The notes: generated by a model from the sequence alone, not told the origin. 64,000 nt of DNA from Lithobates sylvaticus (GCA_028564925.1 CM053029.1:608285721-608349720), one strand, 5' to 3'; shown: positions 1-11,342, numbered from the stretch's first letter. Numbers and translations: made by a program.

Positions 1-99
1 TTCACCGCCGACGGCTTCGGTCCACTGTTGTAATCGTCACTATAATCTGTAAACGTTTTACTGGATGCATTGTTTCTGGAAGATTTTGAATTGTTGCCA
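1..99 (-). CDS. BLM: BLM C-terminal exon (partial, runs off window edge)
   Basis: After a CCCCCACCAG acceptor the minus strand reads GGNNSKSSRNNASSKTF, then TDYSDDYNSGPKPSAV, up to the window edge. It is serine- and asparagine-rich like the tail of human BLM, which lies beyond the nuclear localisation signal. The exon takes one base to complete a glycine codon left with two bases by the exon at 191-395, so phases agree. No stop codon is reached inside the window, so the end of the protein is outside. Similarity to the human tail is low, as expected for a disordered region. The assignment rests on splice phase, position and composition. Confidence 0.8.
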
Positions 100-190
100 C
101 TGGTGGGGGAAACGTGGAGAAACAAAAGATTAAATTTATTTCTATAAACAAACATTTGTGGATGGTTGCTGTACAGATCAGGTATCTCAC

Positions 191-395
191 CCTCTGGCGC
201 GGAACTGCTGCCCTTCTCCTCCAGTTTTCCGTTTCTTAGATTTACGGGAATAGGGAGCCGTCTTACGCTTCGTACCATTCTTCTGGTTGTTGGCCTTAAA
301 ATAAGTTGACCTAGTGGAGTCCTCTTCCTCATCGCTGTCGTAGTTCCCCGTAGTATTGCTGTTCGTTACACTGGACCTCTGGGCCGTATCATCGG
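191..395 (-). CDS. BLM: BLM exon with acidic linker and nuclear localisation signal
   Basis: The exon encodes ADDTAQRSSVTNSNTT, an acidic run DSDEEEDSTRSTYFKANN, and a basic bipartite signal KRKTAPYSRKSKKRKTGG. Human BLM has KRKKMPASQRSKRRKTASS at the same place, which is its known nuclear localisation signal. The acceptor is GGTCACAG followed by CC, and the donor is AGAGG followed by GTGAGA. The 205-bp length fits entry with two bases and exit with two. It sits 98 bp downstream of the exon at 494-616, an unusually short intron. The stop read through the donor in genomic DNA belongs to the intron. The product is the disordered C-terminal region that directs the helicase to the nucleus. Confidence 0.93.
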
Positions 396-458
396 CTGTG
401 ACCGGAAACGTGAACACAAAGAAATCAATAACCAAAAGGGCAAAACGATCATTTCTCA

Positions 459-641
<183 letters not shown>

Positions 642-758
642 TCAATGGTTAGAAAAGACGAGCACAACCCACAAGTACAACACTATTCTGCCTCTGGCCT
701 GCTGCGGTTTCATAGGGAGCCATGCGGGGACTGCTGCAGAAGGCCAGCTGTTGTGACA

Positions 759-1895
759 CAGAGGGGTCCTTCTCTGCAGATTACTGGAGGGGGATGGGCC
801 GTTCTCACAGAGGTTAGAGGGGTCCTTCTCTGCAGACTATTGGGGGGGGGGGGGGAGGCTGTTCTCACAGGAGGTTAGAGGGGTCCTTCTCTGCAGATTA
901 CTGGCGGGGGGACAGGCTGTTCTCACAGAGGTCAGAGGGGTCCTTCTCTGCGGACTATTGGCGGGGGGACAGCCTGCTCTCACAGCGGTTAGAGGGGTCC
1001 TTCTCTGCACATTACTGGCGGGGGACGGGCTGTTCTCACAGGAGGTTAGAGGGGTCCTTCTCTGCAGACTATTGGTGGGGGACAGGCTGTTCTCAGAGGT
1101 TAGAGGGGTCCTTCTCTGCACATTACTGGCAGGGGACGGGCTGTTCTCACAGAGGTTTGAGGGGTCCTTCTCTGCAGACTATTGGTGGGGGACAGGCTGT
1201 TCTCACAGAGGTTAGAGGGGTCCTTCTCTGCAGATTACTGGCGGGGGACGGGCTGTTCTCAGAGGTTTGAGGGGTCCTTCTCTGCAGACTATTGGTGGGG
1301 GACGGGCTGTTCTCACAGAGGTTAGAGGGGTCCTTCTCTGCAGATTACTGGCGGGGGACGGGCTGTTCTCAGAGGTTAGAGGGGTCCTTCTCTGCGGACT
1401 ATTGGCGGGGGATGGGCTGTTCTCAGAGGGGTCCTTCTCTGCACATTACTGGCGGGGGATGGGCTGTTTTCACAGCGGTTAGAGGGGTCCTTCTCTGCAC
1501 ATTACTGGCGGGGGACAGCCTGTTCTCACAGAGGTTAGAGGGGTCCTTCTCTGTGGACTATTGGCGGGGGACAGGCTGTTCTCACAGGAGGTTAGAGGGG
1601 TCCTTCTCTGTGGACTATTGGCGGGGGACAGGCTGTTCTCACAGGAGGTTAGAGGGGTCCTTCTCTGCAGATTACTGGCGGGGGACAGGCTGTTCTCAGA
1701 GGTTAGAGGGGTCCTTCTCTGCGGACTATTGGCGGGGGATGGGCTGTTCTCAGAGGGGTCCTTCTCTGCACATTACTGGCGGGGGATGGGCTGTTTTCAC
1801 AGCGGTTAGAGGGGTCCTTCTCTGCAGATTACTGGCGGGGGACAGCCTGTTCTCAAAGAGGTTAGAGGGGTCCTTCTCTGCAGACTATTGACAGG
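759..1895. repeat. Minisatellite, unit about 54-57 bp, about 21 copies
   Basis: The core GGGGTCCTTCTCTG recurs about 21 times at spacings near 47-60 bp, alternating with GCAGA(C/T)TA(T/C)TGG and GGGGGACAGGCTGTTCTCA. Copies differ by small indels such as TTCTCA against TTCTCACA and AGGAGG against AGAGG. Two higher-order blocks of several units look alike (about 1320-1480 and 1655-1815). It lies in the BLM intron between 616 and 4718. The open frames through it come from the repeat and are not genes. Confidence 0.97.
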
Positions 1896-1934
1896 CTGTT
1901 CTGGGAGCTGGAGCCGCTTTACAAAAGCAAGAGT

Positions 1935-2395
1935 AACACTTTACAAAGCGAGTACAAAGAAGGGTAACAAAGCTAATAAAGGGTCTGGAGGATATTAGTT
2001 ATGAGGAAAGGTTGTGAGCTCTGAACTTATTCTCTCTGGAGAAGAGACGCCTGAGAGGGGATATGATTTCAATATACAAATACCGGACTGGTGACCCCAC
2101 AATAGGGAGAAAACTTTTTTGTGGAAGGGAGTTTAACAAGACTCGTGGCCATTCACTAAAATTAGAAGAAAAGAGGTTTAACCTTAAACTACATAGAGGG
2201 TTCTTTACTGTAAGAGCGGCAAGGATGTGGAATTCCCTTCCACAGGCGGTGGTCTCAGCGGGGGGCATTGATAGTTTCAAGAAACTATTAGATAAGCACC
2301 TGAACGACCGCAACATACAGGGATATACAATGTAATACTGACATATAATCACACACATAGGTTGGACTTGATGGACTTGTGTCTTTTTTCAAACA
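1935..2395 (+). mobile_element. CR1-like LINE, 3' end fragment
   Basis: The plus strand encodes RATKLIKGLEDISYEERL-like sequence, then LFSLEKRRLRGDMISIYKY, and ends RAARMWNSLPQAVVSAGG and SFKKLLDKHLND. This is the familiar C-terminal tail of CR1-type non-LTR retrotransposon reverse transcriptases (compare SLEKRRLRGDLI and WNRLPREVV in CR1). The frame is broken upstream, so only the 3' tail is present. A short (CA)n(TA)n tract follows at 2394-2422. The same 3' end is found inverted at 52345-52490 and 53373-53690. Confidence 0.85.
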
Positions 2396-2640
2396 CACAC
2401 ACACACACACATATATATATATGTGATTCTGCATTTCCGCCTGCAGGGTGGCACGGACCTGCCGCCGCCGCAGCACAGGATGATCTGTGGGTTCCGAGGA
2501 CTCTATTGTCCTCTGGCACCTGCCGATTGCCGGTAAAACACAGAGAACTGGGATATGCCTAAGTAAACAGTGGACAATTCTGTGCCTTTGCAAAGCAGAC
2601 ACTAGGAACGCTCACAGTACACAAACACACAGGCTAGGGA
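2396..2640. other. Intronic spacer with short (CA)n(TA)n tract
   Basis: A 27-bp CA/TA microsatellite opens this stretch. The rest is unique-looking sequence with no open frame of note and no recognised element. Confidence 0.5.
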
Positions 2641-3265
2641 CACCTAACTCTTTGATCGCCCCTGATGTTAACCCCCTTCCAGCCAGTGTCATTAGTACAG
2701 TGACAGTGCATATTTTTAGCACTGATCCACTGTATTAGTGTCACTGGTTCCCACAAAGTGTCAGTGTACGATAGTCCCCTCCGGAATATCGCAGTCTTGT
2801 CGTTGATCGCTGCCATTACTAGTATTAAAAAATAAAAATAAAAAAATCCATAAATCTATCCGATCGTTTGTAGACTTTATAACTTTTGCGCAAACCAATC
2901 AATGTACACTTATTGGGATTTTTACCTAAAATATGTAGCAGAATACATATTAGCCTAAATGTACAAAGAAAATACATTTTTTTGATAGGTTTTGTAGCAC
3001 AAAGTACAATAGTTTTTTTCCCCAAAATTGTGGGTCTTTTTGAATTTTTTTTGCTTATAGCGCAAAAAAAAAAAAAAACGTAGTGGTAATCAAATACCAC
3101 CAAAAGAAAGCTCCATTTGTGTGTGTGTGGGGGGGGAATTACATACATTTTATTTACTTACAGTGTTGCATGACCGCGCAATTGTCAGTTAAAATAACAG
3201 TGCCGTATGGCAAAAAATGGCCTGGTCATGAATGGGGGTAAATCTTCCGGAGGTCAAGTGGTTAA
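2640..3265 (-). repeat. TTAA-ended interspersed element, partial copy
   Basis: The right end reads CTTCCGGAGGTCAAGTGGTTAA. Inside are the family's marker segments GACCGCGCAATTGTCAGTTA, AAATACCACCAAAAGAAAGC and AACTTTTGCGCAAACCAATC, in the same order as in the copies at 41879-42889 and 62414-63374. The left part (CAGCCAGTGTCATTAGTACA) is a variant end also seen near 45290. It faces the copy at 3547-4499, forming a loose inverted pair. It is noncoding. Confidence 0.8.
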
Positions 3266-3296
3266 ACACAAACCATATCCTACGTCTTCTCACACT

Positions 3297-4676
3297 ATGG
3301 GGGAGATTTACTAAAACTGGAGCACACAGAATCTGGTACAGCTGTGCATGGTAGCCAATCAGCTTCCAAGTTCCGTTCACATGACATGTGAAATCGAATG
3401 CCAAGTCACAGCCTATTGCCTGGCAACGGCACTGCCCGAAATGGTGCGGCGCCACACCGATTTTCAAAAGTAGTTCCTGCACTACTTTTGGTGACTTCGG
3501 GGGAGATTCCAATAGACATCTGTGCATGAACCTGCACAGATGTCTTTTAACCGCTTCAGCCCCGGAAGATTTTACCCCCTTCCTGACCAGAGCACTTTTT
3601 GCAATAAGGCACTGCGTCGCTTTAACTGACAATTGCGCAGTCGTGCGACGCTGCACCCAAACAAAATTTACGTCCCCCCCCCCCCCACAAATAGAGCTTT
3701 CTTTTGGAGGTATTTAATCACCTGTGCGGTTTTAATTTTTTTGCATTATAAACAAAAAAAAGAGCAAAAATTTGGAAAATAAATAAATAATGATAAAAAA
3801 AAAAAAAAAAAACGCAATATTTTTGACTTTATGCTATAATAAATATCCCCCCAAAAATATATAAAAACACATTTATTTTTCCTCAGTTTAGGCCGAAAAA
3901 AACAAAAACAAAAAATGCAATAAGCGCATATTGATTGGTGTGTGCACAAGTTATAGCGTCTACAAAATAGGGGATAGTTTTATGGCATTTTTTATTATCA
4001 TTTTTTTTACTAGTAATGGTGGCGATCAGCGATTTTTTATCGGGACTGCGACATTATGGCGGACACATCGGACAATGCTATAAAAATGCATTGATTACTG
4101 TAAAAATGTCACTGGCAGGGAAGGGGTTAACACTAGGGGGCGATCAAGGGGTTAATTGTGTTCCCTAGTGTGTGTTCTAACTGAAGGGGGGAGGGGACTG
4201 TGTAGGGGAGAGGACAGATCGCTGTTCATACTCTGTATGAATAGACGATCTGTCTATTCTCCCCTCAGAGAACCGTAAACTGTGTGTTTACACACACAGA
4301 TCCCAGTTCTCCCGTGTGTCCGCAGCGATCGCGGGAGCCCAGCAGTGATGGCGACTGCCGGGCACTCGCATCGCCTCCGGGGGAGAGCAGCGCGTGCACG
4401 CCCCCTAGTGACCGCAGGGCAAAGCGACTTAACATAACGTCGCCCAGCCGTGCCATTCTGCTGCAGTACAACTGCGGTGGCTGGTCAGCAAGTGGTTAAA
4501 TCGCCCCCCCGAATCTTGCATTAAAACGCGGGTTTGAAATCATGCGAGTTCAGCTGAAATCACACGATTCCAAACCCGCCCCCCAATGTGAACGTACCCT
4601 AAAACCTGGAAGCCGATTGGCTGCCATGCACAGCTGCACCAGATTTTGCACTCTTCAGCCTTAGTAGATCCCCCCC
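3297..4676. repeat. Inverted-repeat element split by a TTAA-ended element
   Basis: The left end GGGGGAGATTTACTAAAACT and the right end CTTAGTAGATCCCCCCC are inverted, imperfect copies. Inside each lies a related pair of segments (GTGCATGGTAGCCAATCAGC and its complement-like GCCGATTGGCTGCCATGCAC). The halves are separated by the element at 3547-4499. A corrupted copy of the same family is seen at about 29590-29770. It is a noncoding miniature element of unassigned superfamily. Confidence 0.7.
3547..4499 (+). repeat. TTAA-ended noncoding element, full-length copy
   Basis: The element starts TTAACCGCTTCAGCCCCGGA and ends AGCAAGTGGTTAA, so TTAA flanks short inverted ends (TTAACC(G/A)CTT). Internal markers match the copies at 41879-42889 and 62414-63374. 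A TTAA target is typical of piggyBac and Kolobok transposons. The copy has no transposase frame, so it is a nonautonomous element of one of these groups by inference. It contains a GC-rich second half and a 19-bp poly-A run. Confidence 0.8.
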
Positions 4677-4706
4677 TGGTGTGTGTTCTTCTGTAGAACT
4701 CATTCA

Positions 4707-5214
<508 letters not shown>

Positions 5215-5297
5215 TTAACCACTTAAGGACCAGGCCTTTTTCTGACACTGGTTTACAACATCAGTATTTTTTGCTAGAACATTACTTAGAACCCCCA

Positions 5298-5378
<81 letters not shown>

Positions 5379-5424
5379 TAATTTTTAAGAAGCTATCCTA
5401 CAGAATAAAATGGCAGGCGTTGCA

Positions 5425-5430
<6 letters not shown>
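5215..5430 (+). repeat. Fragment of 'TTAACCACTTAAGGACC' repeat with internal (TA)n
   Basis: It begins TTAACCACTTAAGGACCAGG and continues TTACTTAGAACCCCCAAA, markers shared with the copy at 11760-11900 (TTACTTAGAACCCCCCCAAA). A perfect (TA)n microsatellite runs from about 5303 to 5373. The repeat then resumes with AGAATAAAATGGCAGGCGTT, which corresponds to 11884-11903. Confidence 0.75.
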
Positions 5431-5644
<214 letters not shown>

Positions 5645-5646
<2 letters not shown>

Positions 5647-6313
5647 ATATTTATCGGCCCCCCAAAAGGGAAGTTTAAGGAAAAAAAAAAAACGTACATT
5701 TTAAATGCCTATCAATGCAGCCTTGCACAGCGTCCATCTGCAGCCTTCCCAAAAATTGCATCACGTTTGGGGTTTTAAATTTAGCGCCGCTGTATAAAAC
5801 TGACATTACTGTTATAAATACGTGTAAAAGGCAAAACTCCGGTGGGTGTAACATGTCTGCTTTCCCCCCTTCTTAGTGTATCCTTACTGTGGACGAGTGT
5901 GGGGTGTAGCAATATGGCGGCGCTGGAACATCACTTCCGTAGCAAACTGTGATGGGTCGCCGAATATGTCGCTACACCGCCGCCGCCGAGATATTCAACT
6001 CCTCTCGCCGCCGACATAGACCGAGCCGAGTGTACTGTGTACTCGGCTACTCAGCTCTGCTCGCAGTCATGCCCCCTGTCCTGTACCTTGGCCAGGCTCC
6101 TATGATGGATACAACACCGGTCCAGTGGCGGGACGTAAAGGCTAGGGGGCGGGATTGGGCGTGACTGCGAAGGGAGCCGAGTACACAGTACGCTCGGCTC
6201 GGTCAATGTCAGCGGCCCTCGCAGACGGCGGAGATCGACGTATAAAAAGCACCCACGATTTTCCCCCGACTTTCAGGGGAAAAAAAGTGCGTGTTATACA
6301 CCGATAAATATGG
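5645..6313. mobile_element. Miniature inverted-repeat element with CCATATTTATCGG ends
   Basis: The ends CCATATTTATCGG (5645-5657) and CCGATAAATATGG (6301-6313) are perfect 13-bp inverted repeats. A second internal inverted pair (CGAGTGTACTGTGTACTCGG near 6024 and CCGAGTACACAGTACGCTCG near 6177) means the centre can fold. No transposase frame is present. The superfamily cannot be assigned from the sequence. Direct repeats at the borders are obscured by the adjoining CA tract. Confidence 0.8.
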
Positions 6314-6335
6314 TACATACACACAAACACACACA

Positions 6336-6760
6336 GACATTAACACAGGGCTTGACAAATTTGCTTGGAATCCAGGAGCCAGCTAAAAAATTTAGTAGCC
6401 AGGGGGAAGATGGCTCCTGCTTCTATTAGCTTATCTCAGTTAGAATCTGAAATCACTAGAAATCTCATATGTTCAGACATTTATTTTGAAACATCATCGA
6501 TAAGCTTCATTGGATTTCATGTTAGGTTTAAAATCAATTATTATTTTATAATTTTTACCTTTAAAGCTCAGCATAAACTACTATAAAACAAATGTTCAAT
6601 AACTAATCCAGGAAAACATAGCGCTTGTGTATAGTGCATAGTGTAACTTGTATTTTTCTCCCATAGGCGTTAGCCTAAGTGTGTCTGCCCAGCAAAGCTC
6701 CCAGTCCCCTGCACTACCTGAAAAACTGTGCGGATGCTGTAGGTGGCAAAAGGAGGTCAC
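6336..6760. repeat. Repeat end plus unassigned intronic sequence
   Basis: The segment GGGCTTGACAAATTTGCTTG and the following GGAATCCAGGAGCCAGCTAA look like the far end, in reverse, of the repeat whose start is at 5215; this assignment rests on memory of ranid repeats. The rest to 6760 shows no open frame or recognised family. Confidence 0.45.
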
Positions 6761-6765
6761 GTAGG

Positions 6766-6976
<211 letters not shown>

Positions 6977-7129
6977 TTTTTTTATTTTTTGTAAAACATG
7001 AAAGATTATTTTACGTTGGGTAAACAGATACCCAACATGTTATGCTTTAAAATTGCGCACACTCGTGGAATGGTGCCAAAAAATTATACTCAAAAATCTT
7101 CCTGGGCGATGCTTTAAAAAAGTCTACAG
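6977..7129 (+). repeat. Repeat interrupted by the L1 insertion (left part)
   Basis: The sequence GATACCCAACATGTTATGCT through GCTTTAAAAAAGTCTACAG belongs to the repeat that resumes at 10615 with GTCTACAGGTTACCCGTTTA. Together they give an uninterrupted repeat once the L1 and one copy of the 14-bp duplication are removed. Confidence 0.85.
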
Positions 7130-10100
7130 TCAGCCCAGATCCTACCGATCTCCTGGTCCGATCATGCCCCAGTAGTCATAACATTGGAGTTAGGCACACC
7201 CCTACACAAACCGTACCACTGGCAGCTGAACAACTTCCTTCTTCAGCACCTCCCATCTAAGACTGAACTGGAAACCTCCCTCCAACAATACTTTCGGGAA
7301 AACAACACCCCAGAGACCTCCCTCCCCACTCTGTGGGAGGCGCACAAAGCGGTAATCAGAGGACGCTGCATAGCGATCTCGTCTGCCCTCAAAAAAAATG
7401 CAGCGGCCACCAAGAAACAGGCTGAGAAGGATCTTAGGATCCTGGAACGCAAACTCTCAACATCACCGACACTGCCCCTCCTCAAAAAAATTGTCTCCCT
7501 ACGGTCAACACTCCGTGACATAGCCATGGGCCAGGTGGAGAAAGCACTTCTTAGAATGAGGCAAACCTATTATGACAAAGGGAACAAAGCCCACTCCTTA
7601 CTAGCCCGCAAACTATCCGAACGCTCCCACACGTCCACACCTCAACAAATCAAAGACAGAACAGGCAACCTCCTCTCCCACCCCCAAGACATAGCCAAGA
7701 CCTTCGAAGAATTTTACACAGCCCTCTACGGTGATCCAGAGATCCCGCACGCACCGCTCCCCCCTGACACCAGCGACCGACTACATAACTATCTGGAGCA
7801 GAGCGGCATACCGAAGCTTCAGTCCTCGGACTTACTTTCCCTTAACACGCCCATCACAGAAGAGGAACTTATGGCCACTATTAAAACCCTACCCTCGCGT
7901 AAATCCCCCGGCCCCGACGGTCTCCCTTACGAATACTATAAATCATTCCTACCCATCCTTCTCCCACACATGTGCAAACTGTATAACGCCTTCCTCCAAC
8001 AGACGGCTATCCCAACAGACATGCAGAGGTCATTCCTTACCCTGATCCCCAAACCCGAAAAAGATCCCTCCCTATGCGCTAGCTACAGACCAATAGCGCT
8101 GCTGAACGCAGACTTAAAAATCTTCACCAAACTACTCTCAATGCGACTGAACCAGATACTACCCTCACTAGTCCACAAAGATCAAGTGGGGTTTGTTCCC
8201 ATGCGCCAAGCAGGGGACAACACAAGACGGATCATCGACCTCATTGATGTGGCGAACAGGGAGGGCCTGCAATCCCTGGTCTTGGGACTAGACGCCGAAA
8301 AAGCATTCGACCGCCTCAGCTGGCCCTTCCTGTTCGCCACACTAAAACACATGGGATTCAGGGGACCCTTTCTACGGGCCATCCAACACCTATACACTAA
8401 TCCAACATCCCAGGTCAAGACCCCGTTTGCACTGTCCCCTTCCTTCCCTATAACAAACGGGACCCGACAGGGATGCCCGCTCTCGCCGCTTCTTTTCGCA
8501 CTATGTGTCGAGCCCCTGGCGGCATCCATCCGCAGAAACCCTGACATCCATGGCATACCAGTGCGCGACCGGGAATTCAAAATTGCACTTTTCGCGGACG
8601 ACATCATACTCACACTAACACAACCCCGAATCTCACTCCCCAACCTACATGCTGAATTAGACCTGTATAAGTCCCTCTCCGGATATAAGATTAACGCAAC
8701 CAAATCAGAAGCTCTCCCCATTAACATCCCGAGCGCAGAAGTACAACAGCTACAGAGCTGCTTCCCATACCACTGGAGAACAGCCGCAATTAAGTACCTG
8801 GGGGTCCAGATAACTCAGTCCTATATCACCCTATACCGAACTAACTTCCTGCCTCTATACCGATCTATAAGAGACCTCCTACAGAAGTGGAAGCCCCACC
8901 ATATCTCCCTTTTGGGGAGGGTGGCGTCCATTAAGATGACCATCCTCCCCAAACTATTGTATCTCTTTCAAACTGTACCTGTACCGATCCCCCGTGCGGA
9001 CCTGGGGAGGTTACAAGCCGACCTCCTCAGGTTCGTATGGAACTATAAGAGACATAGGGTCCCACGCTCGGTCCTGACAGCAGCTCGTACAGCCGGAGGA
9101 CTGGCATTCCCAGACCTAACCAGATACTACCAGGCTGCCCAACTGCGCGCGCTGACCTCCTGGTTCCCCCAAAAAACCTATAACAGATGGGCCGAAATTG
9201 AAAAACTGTGGCTTGCCCCCACGCACCCGAACAGTCTGCTCTGGAATGCAAACGTGGAGGTAGAACCAAATAGGCTCTTAGGCCCCATGCTACACCTGAA
9301 AAAACTCTGGCGCAAGTTAGCCAAAACACATAACCTATGCTCTGAGAGGTCACTACTGACCTCCTTCCTGTTTAACCCCCAAATGCCTGCAGGTCTCACG
9401 CACCAGATGTCCTCACCATGGGCATCGCGTAACCTGTTCCACTTCGGTCACCTAGTACATCCCTGCACGCGGAGGCTCCACTCGTTTTCCGACCTCCAAA
9501 AGAAATTTGACCTACCCCGCCAAGTATTTTACGGATACTTACAGATCAGACACTATGCCCAGTCCATCACCCCGACCCTTCAGTTTTCAGCGCCAACGGT
9601 GTTCGAGACCATAATACTGGAGGGAGCTGCGAGACGAGGTCTCATATCAGATATTTATAAGGTACTAAATGAGTACTCCTTCTCTGACCGAGGGAAGCAT
9701 GCATACATGCTCCGCTGGGAGAAGGCCATAGGCGAGGAATTACCAGAGGCCACTTGGCAAACGATTTGGTCGCAGGCGGCAAAAAGCTCCCTCTGCACAC
9801 TCTACAAAGAAAACGCCTATAAAATACTATACTTCTGGTATCTAACACCAGATAAATTGCACGCTATATATCCCTCCAGCTCGGACAGATGTTGGCGCTG
9901 TCGGTCGGAAAAAGGCACACTGTACCACATCTACTGGACATGCCCCAAGATAACAGCTTTCTGGGGGGAAATACAACAGCTACTCTCAAACTTAGCGGGA
10001 ACACAGATCCCCAACTCCCCGAAATCTTTCCTACTGGGACTAATGCCCCCACACATTCCCAAACACACCAAAAAACTGCTCAACCACATCCTAACAGCTG

Positions 10101-10387
10101 CACGGTGCCTGGTCGCTCTCTGCTGGAAACGGCATAACCCACCCTCCCAATCAGAACTATACGCTAGAATAAAGGATGTAGAACTGATGGAAAAGATGAC
10201 AGCCAGGATACAAGATAGACTTGAAATACATGACAGGATCTGGGAGGACTGGCGCAAATTTGAGAGTCCGCCCGGAGCCGATGATCGAGCCACACCACTA
10301 CCCCCTTCCCCCTCCCCTTCCTTACCTTTTTCTTCTTCTTCTCCCCCACCAGCTGTGTCTTCTCACACCCTCTCTGCCCCCACTTAG
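7130..10387 (+). CDS. L1 ORF2 fragment: endonuclease end, reverse transcriptase, Zn-knuckle
   Basis: The frame is open from the insertion border to a TAG stop, about 1,085 codons. It starts SAQILPISWSDHAPVVITLE, where SDHAPV is the last conserved block of the apurinic-type endonuclease. Reverse transcriptase blocks follow in order: SYRPIALLNADLKIFTKLL, GLDAEKAFDRLSWPF, NGTRQGCPLSPLLFAL and the catalytic FADD (8591-8602). A C-terminal zinc-binding motif CX2CX8HX4C (CWRCRSEKG...H...C, about 9889-9945) is typical of L1 ORF2. The protein would reverse-transcribe its RNA at a nicked target. With the endonuclease mostly missing and no promoter it is unlikely to move. Many codons use C at the third position, unlike flanking DNA. 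The first methionine-like codon in frame is not informative. Confidence 0.95.
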   Translation, partial: SAQILPISWSDHAPVVITLELGTPLHKPYHWQLNNFLLQHLPSKTELETSLQQYFRENNTPETSLPTLWEAHKAVIRGRCIAISSALKKNAAATKKQAEKDLRILERKLSTSPTLPLLKKIVSLRSTLRDIAMGQVEKALLRMRQTYYDKGNKAHSLLARKLSERSHTSTPQQIKDRTGNLLSHPQDIAKTFEEFYTALYGDPEIPHAPLPPDTSDRLHNYLEQSGIPKLQSSDLLSLNTPITEEELMATIKTLPSRKSPGPDGLPYEYYKSFLPILLPHMCKLYNAFLQQTAIPTDMQRSFLTLIPKPEKDPSLCASYRPIALLNADLKIFTKLLSMRLNQILPSLVHKDQVGFVPMRQAGDNTRRIIDLIDVANREGLQSLVLGLDAEKAFDRLSWPFLFATLKHMGFRGPFLRAIQHLYTNPTSQVKTPFALSPSFPITNGTRQGCPLSPLLFALCVEPLAASIRRNPDIHGIPVRDREFKIALFADDIILTLTQPRISLPNLHAELDLYKSLSGYKINATKSEALPINIPSAEVQQLQSCFPYHWRTAAIKYLGVQITQSYITLYRTNFLPLYRSIRDLLQKWKPHHISLLGRVASIKMTILPKLLYLFQTVPVPIPRADLGRLQADLLRFVWNYKRHRVPRSVLTAARTAGGLAFPDLTRYYQAAQLRALTSWFPQKTYNRWAEIEKLWLAPTHPNSLLWNANVEVEPNRLLGPMLHLKKLWRKLAKTHNLCSERSLLTSFLFNPQMPAGLTHQMSSPWASRNLFHFGHLVHPCTRRLHSFSDLQKKFDLPRQVFYGYLQIRHYAQSITPTLQFSAPTVFETIILEGAARRGLISDIYKVLNEYSFSDRGKHAYMLRWEKAIGEELPEATWQTIWSQAAKSSLCTLYKENAYKILYFWYLTPDKLHAIYPSSSDRCWRCRSEKGTLYHIYWTCPKITAFWGEIQQLLSNLAGTQIPNSPKSFLLGLMPPHIPKHTKKLLNHILTAARCLVALCWKRHNPPSQSELYARIKDVELMEKMTARIQDRLEIHDRIWEDWRKFESPPGADDRATPLPPSPSPSLPFSSSSPPPAVSSHTLSAPT

Positions 10388-10614
10388 ACTGGGAAGAGAA
10401 CCGAGTTATAAACATATGTCTTTTTGAAAGTTGACATATACTACTGAATAACGACACTAAGTTTGTTGATAAAAAAAGAAAAATGTAACTTATCTGTATT
10501 ACCGAACCCGATCGGGCACAAACGTTGCTGTATGGAAGATACTATAACGCTGTACTATTATTTCCATTCATTTGTTATTTTGAAAAACAATAAAAAGTTA
10601 ATTGAAAAAAAAAA
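7130..10614 (+). mobile_element. L1-clade LINE insertion, 5'-truncated, intact ORF2 3' part
   Basis: The insertion is flanked by a 14-bp direct repeat AAAAAAGTCTACAG (7116-7129 and 10615-10628). It ends in a poly-A tail of about 10 bases, after an AATAAA signal at 10589-10594. It starts abruptly inside the endonuclease part of ORF2, so it is 5'-truncated as LINE insertions often are. ORF1 and most of the endonuclease are missing. The open reading frame and perfect target duplication suggest a fairly recent insertion. It sits in the BLM intron in the opposite orientation to the gene. Confidence 0.95.
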
Positions 10615-10703
10615 AAAAAAGTCTACAGGTTACCCGTTTAGAGTTATAGAGGAGGTCTAGTGCTAGCATTATTGCTCTGGCTCTGATGTTAGCAGCAATA
10701 CAT
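10615..10703 (+). repeat. Right part of the repeat split by L1
   Basis: GTCTACAGGTTACCCGTTTA follows the L1 tail and continues TATAGAGGAGGTCTAGTGCT. The repeat is interrupted again at about 10704 and its next segment (CTCCCATGTGTGGTGAGAAC) appears at about 12130. Confidence 0.75.
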
Positions 10704-10943
10704 TAGAGCTGCATAATTAATCGTCAAGAATCGTTATCGCAATTTTTTCCCCTGTTACAATCTTGACCAGTGTTTCACGATTCTGTCTATGCAAAGAATT
10801 CTCTCTGCTCTTCTGAAGCCACAGCCATCAAAAGAAAGGAAGAAAAAAAACAGGCAGTCTGCCAAGAATCACAACATTCTTTAGCAGTGAAACTTAAGTA
10901 TAAACATTGTAACAATTTGTCAAAAGGAATAGACTTTGGTGTG

Positions 10944-11342
10944 TAAGGCCCCTTTCAGACGAGGCGGACTCCGCTTGCACGGAGCCCGCCTCTGTCCGTC
11001 GGCTCAGCGGGAGATCTGTCCGTTGATCTCCGCTGAACCGGCGGATGACAAGCCTCTCTCCGCTCACTGAGCGGGGAGGGGCTTGCGAGCGCCGCTGATC
11101 TCTATGGAGAGATCGGATGAAAACGGACAGTGTGTCCGTTTTCACCCGATCTCACCCGATCCGACGGATCTGGACGTGTGGTCCATACGTCTGGATTTGG
11201 CGGATCGGACCGGATCGGATGTCAGCGGACATGTCTCCGCTGACATCCGACGCTCCATAGAGTAACATGGAGCGCCCGTTCAGATCCGCCGTCAAAACTG
11301 ACAGGCGGATCTGAACGGGCCTTCCGTGTGAAAGGGGCCTTA
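10944..11342. mobile_element. Palindromic MITE, TAAGGCCCCTTTCA ends
   Basis: TAAGGCCCCTTTCAGACG at the left and CGTGTGAAAGGGGCCTTA at the right are inverted. Further inverted blocks (GATCCGCC and GGCGGATC; TCCGCTGACATC and GATGTCAGCGGA) fill it. It is noncoding and CpG-rich. The same terminal sequence occurs at 49221-49860 and 50023-50446, so it is a family. Confidence 0.85.

Noticed and set aside
1292-1891. 199-residue open frame repeating GSFSADYWRGTG
   Set aside because: Pure translation of the minisatellite. Neighbouring frames are equally open.
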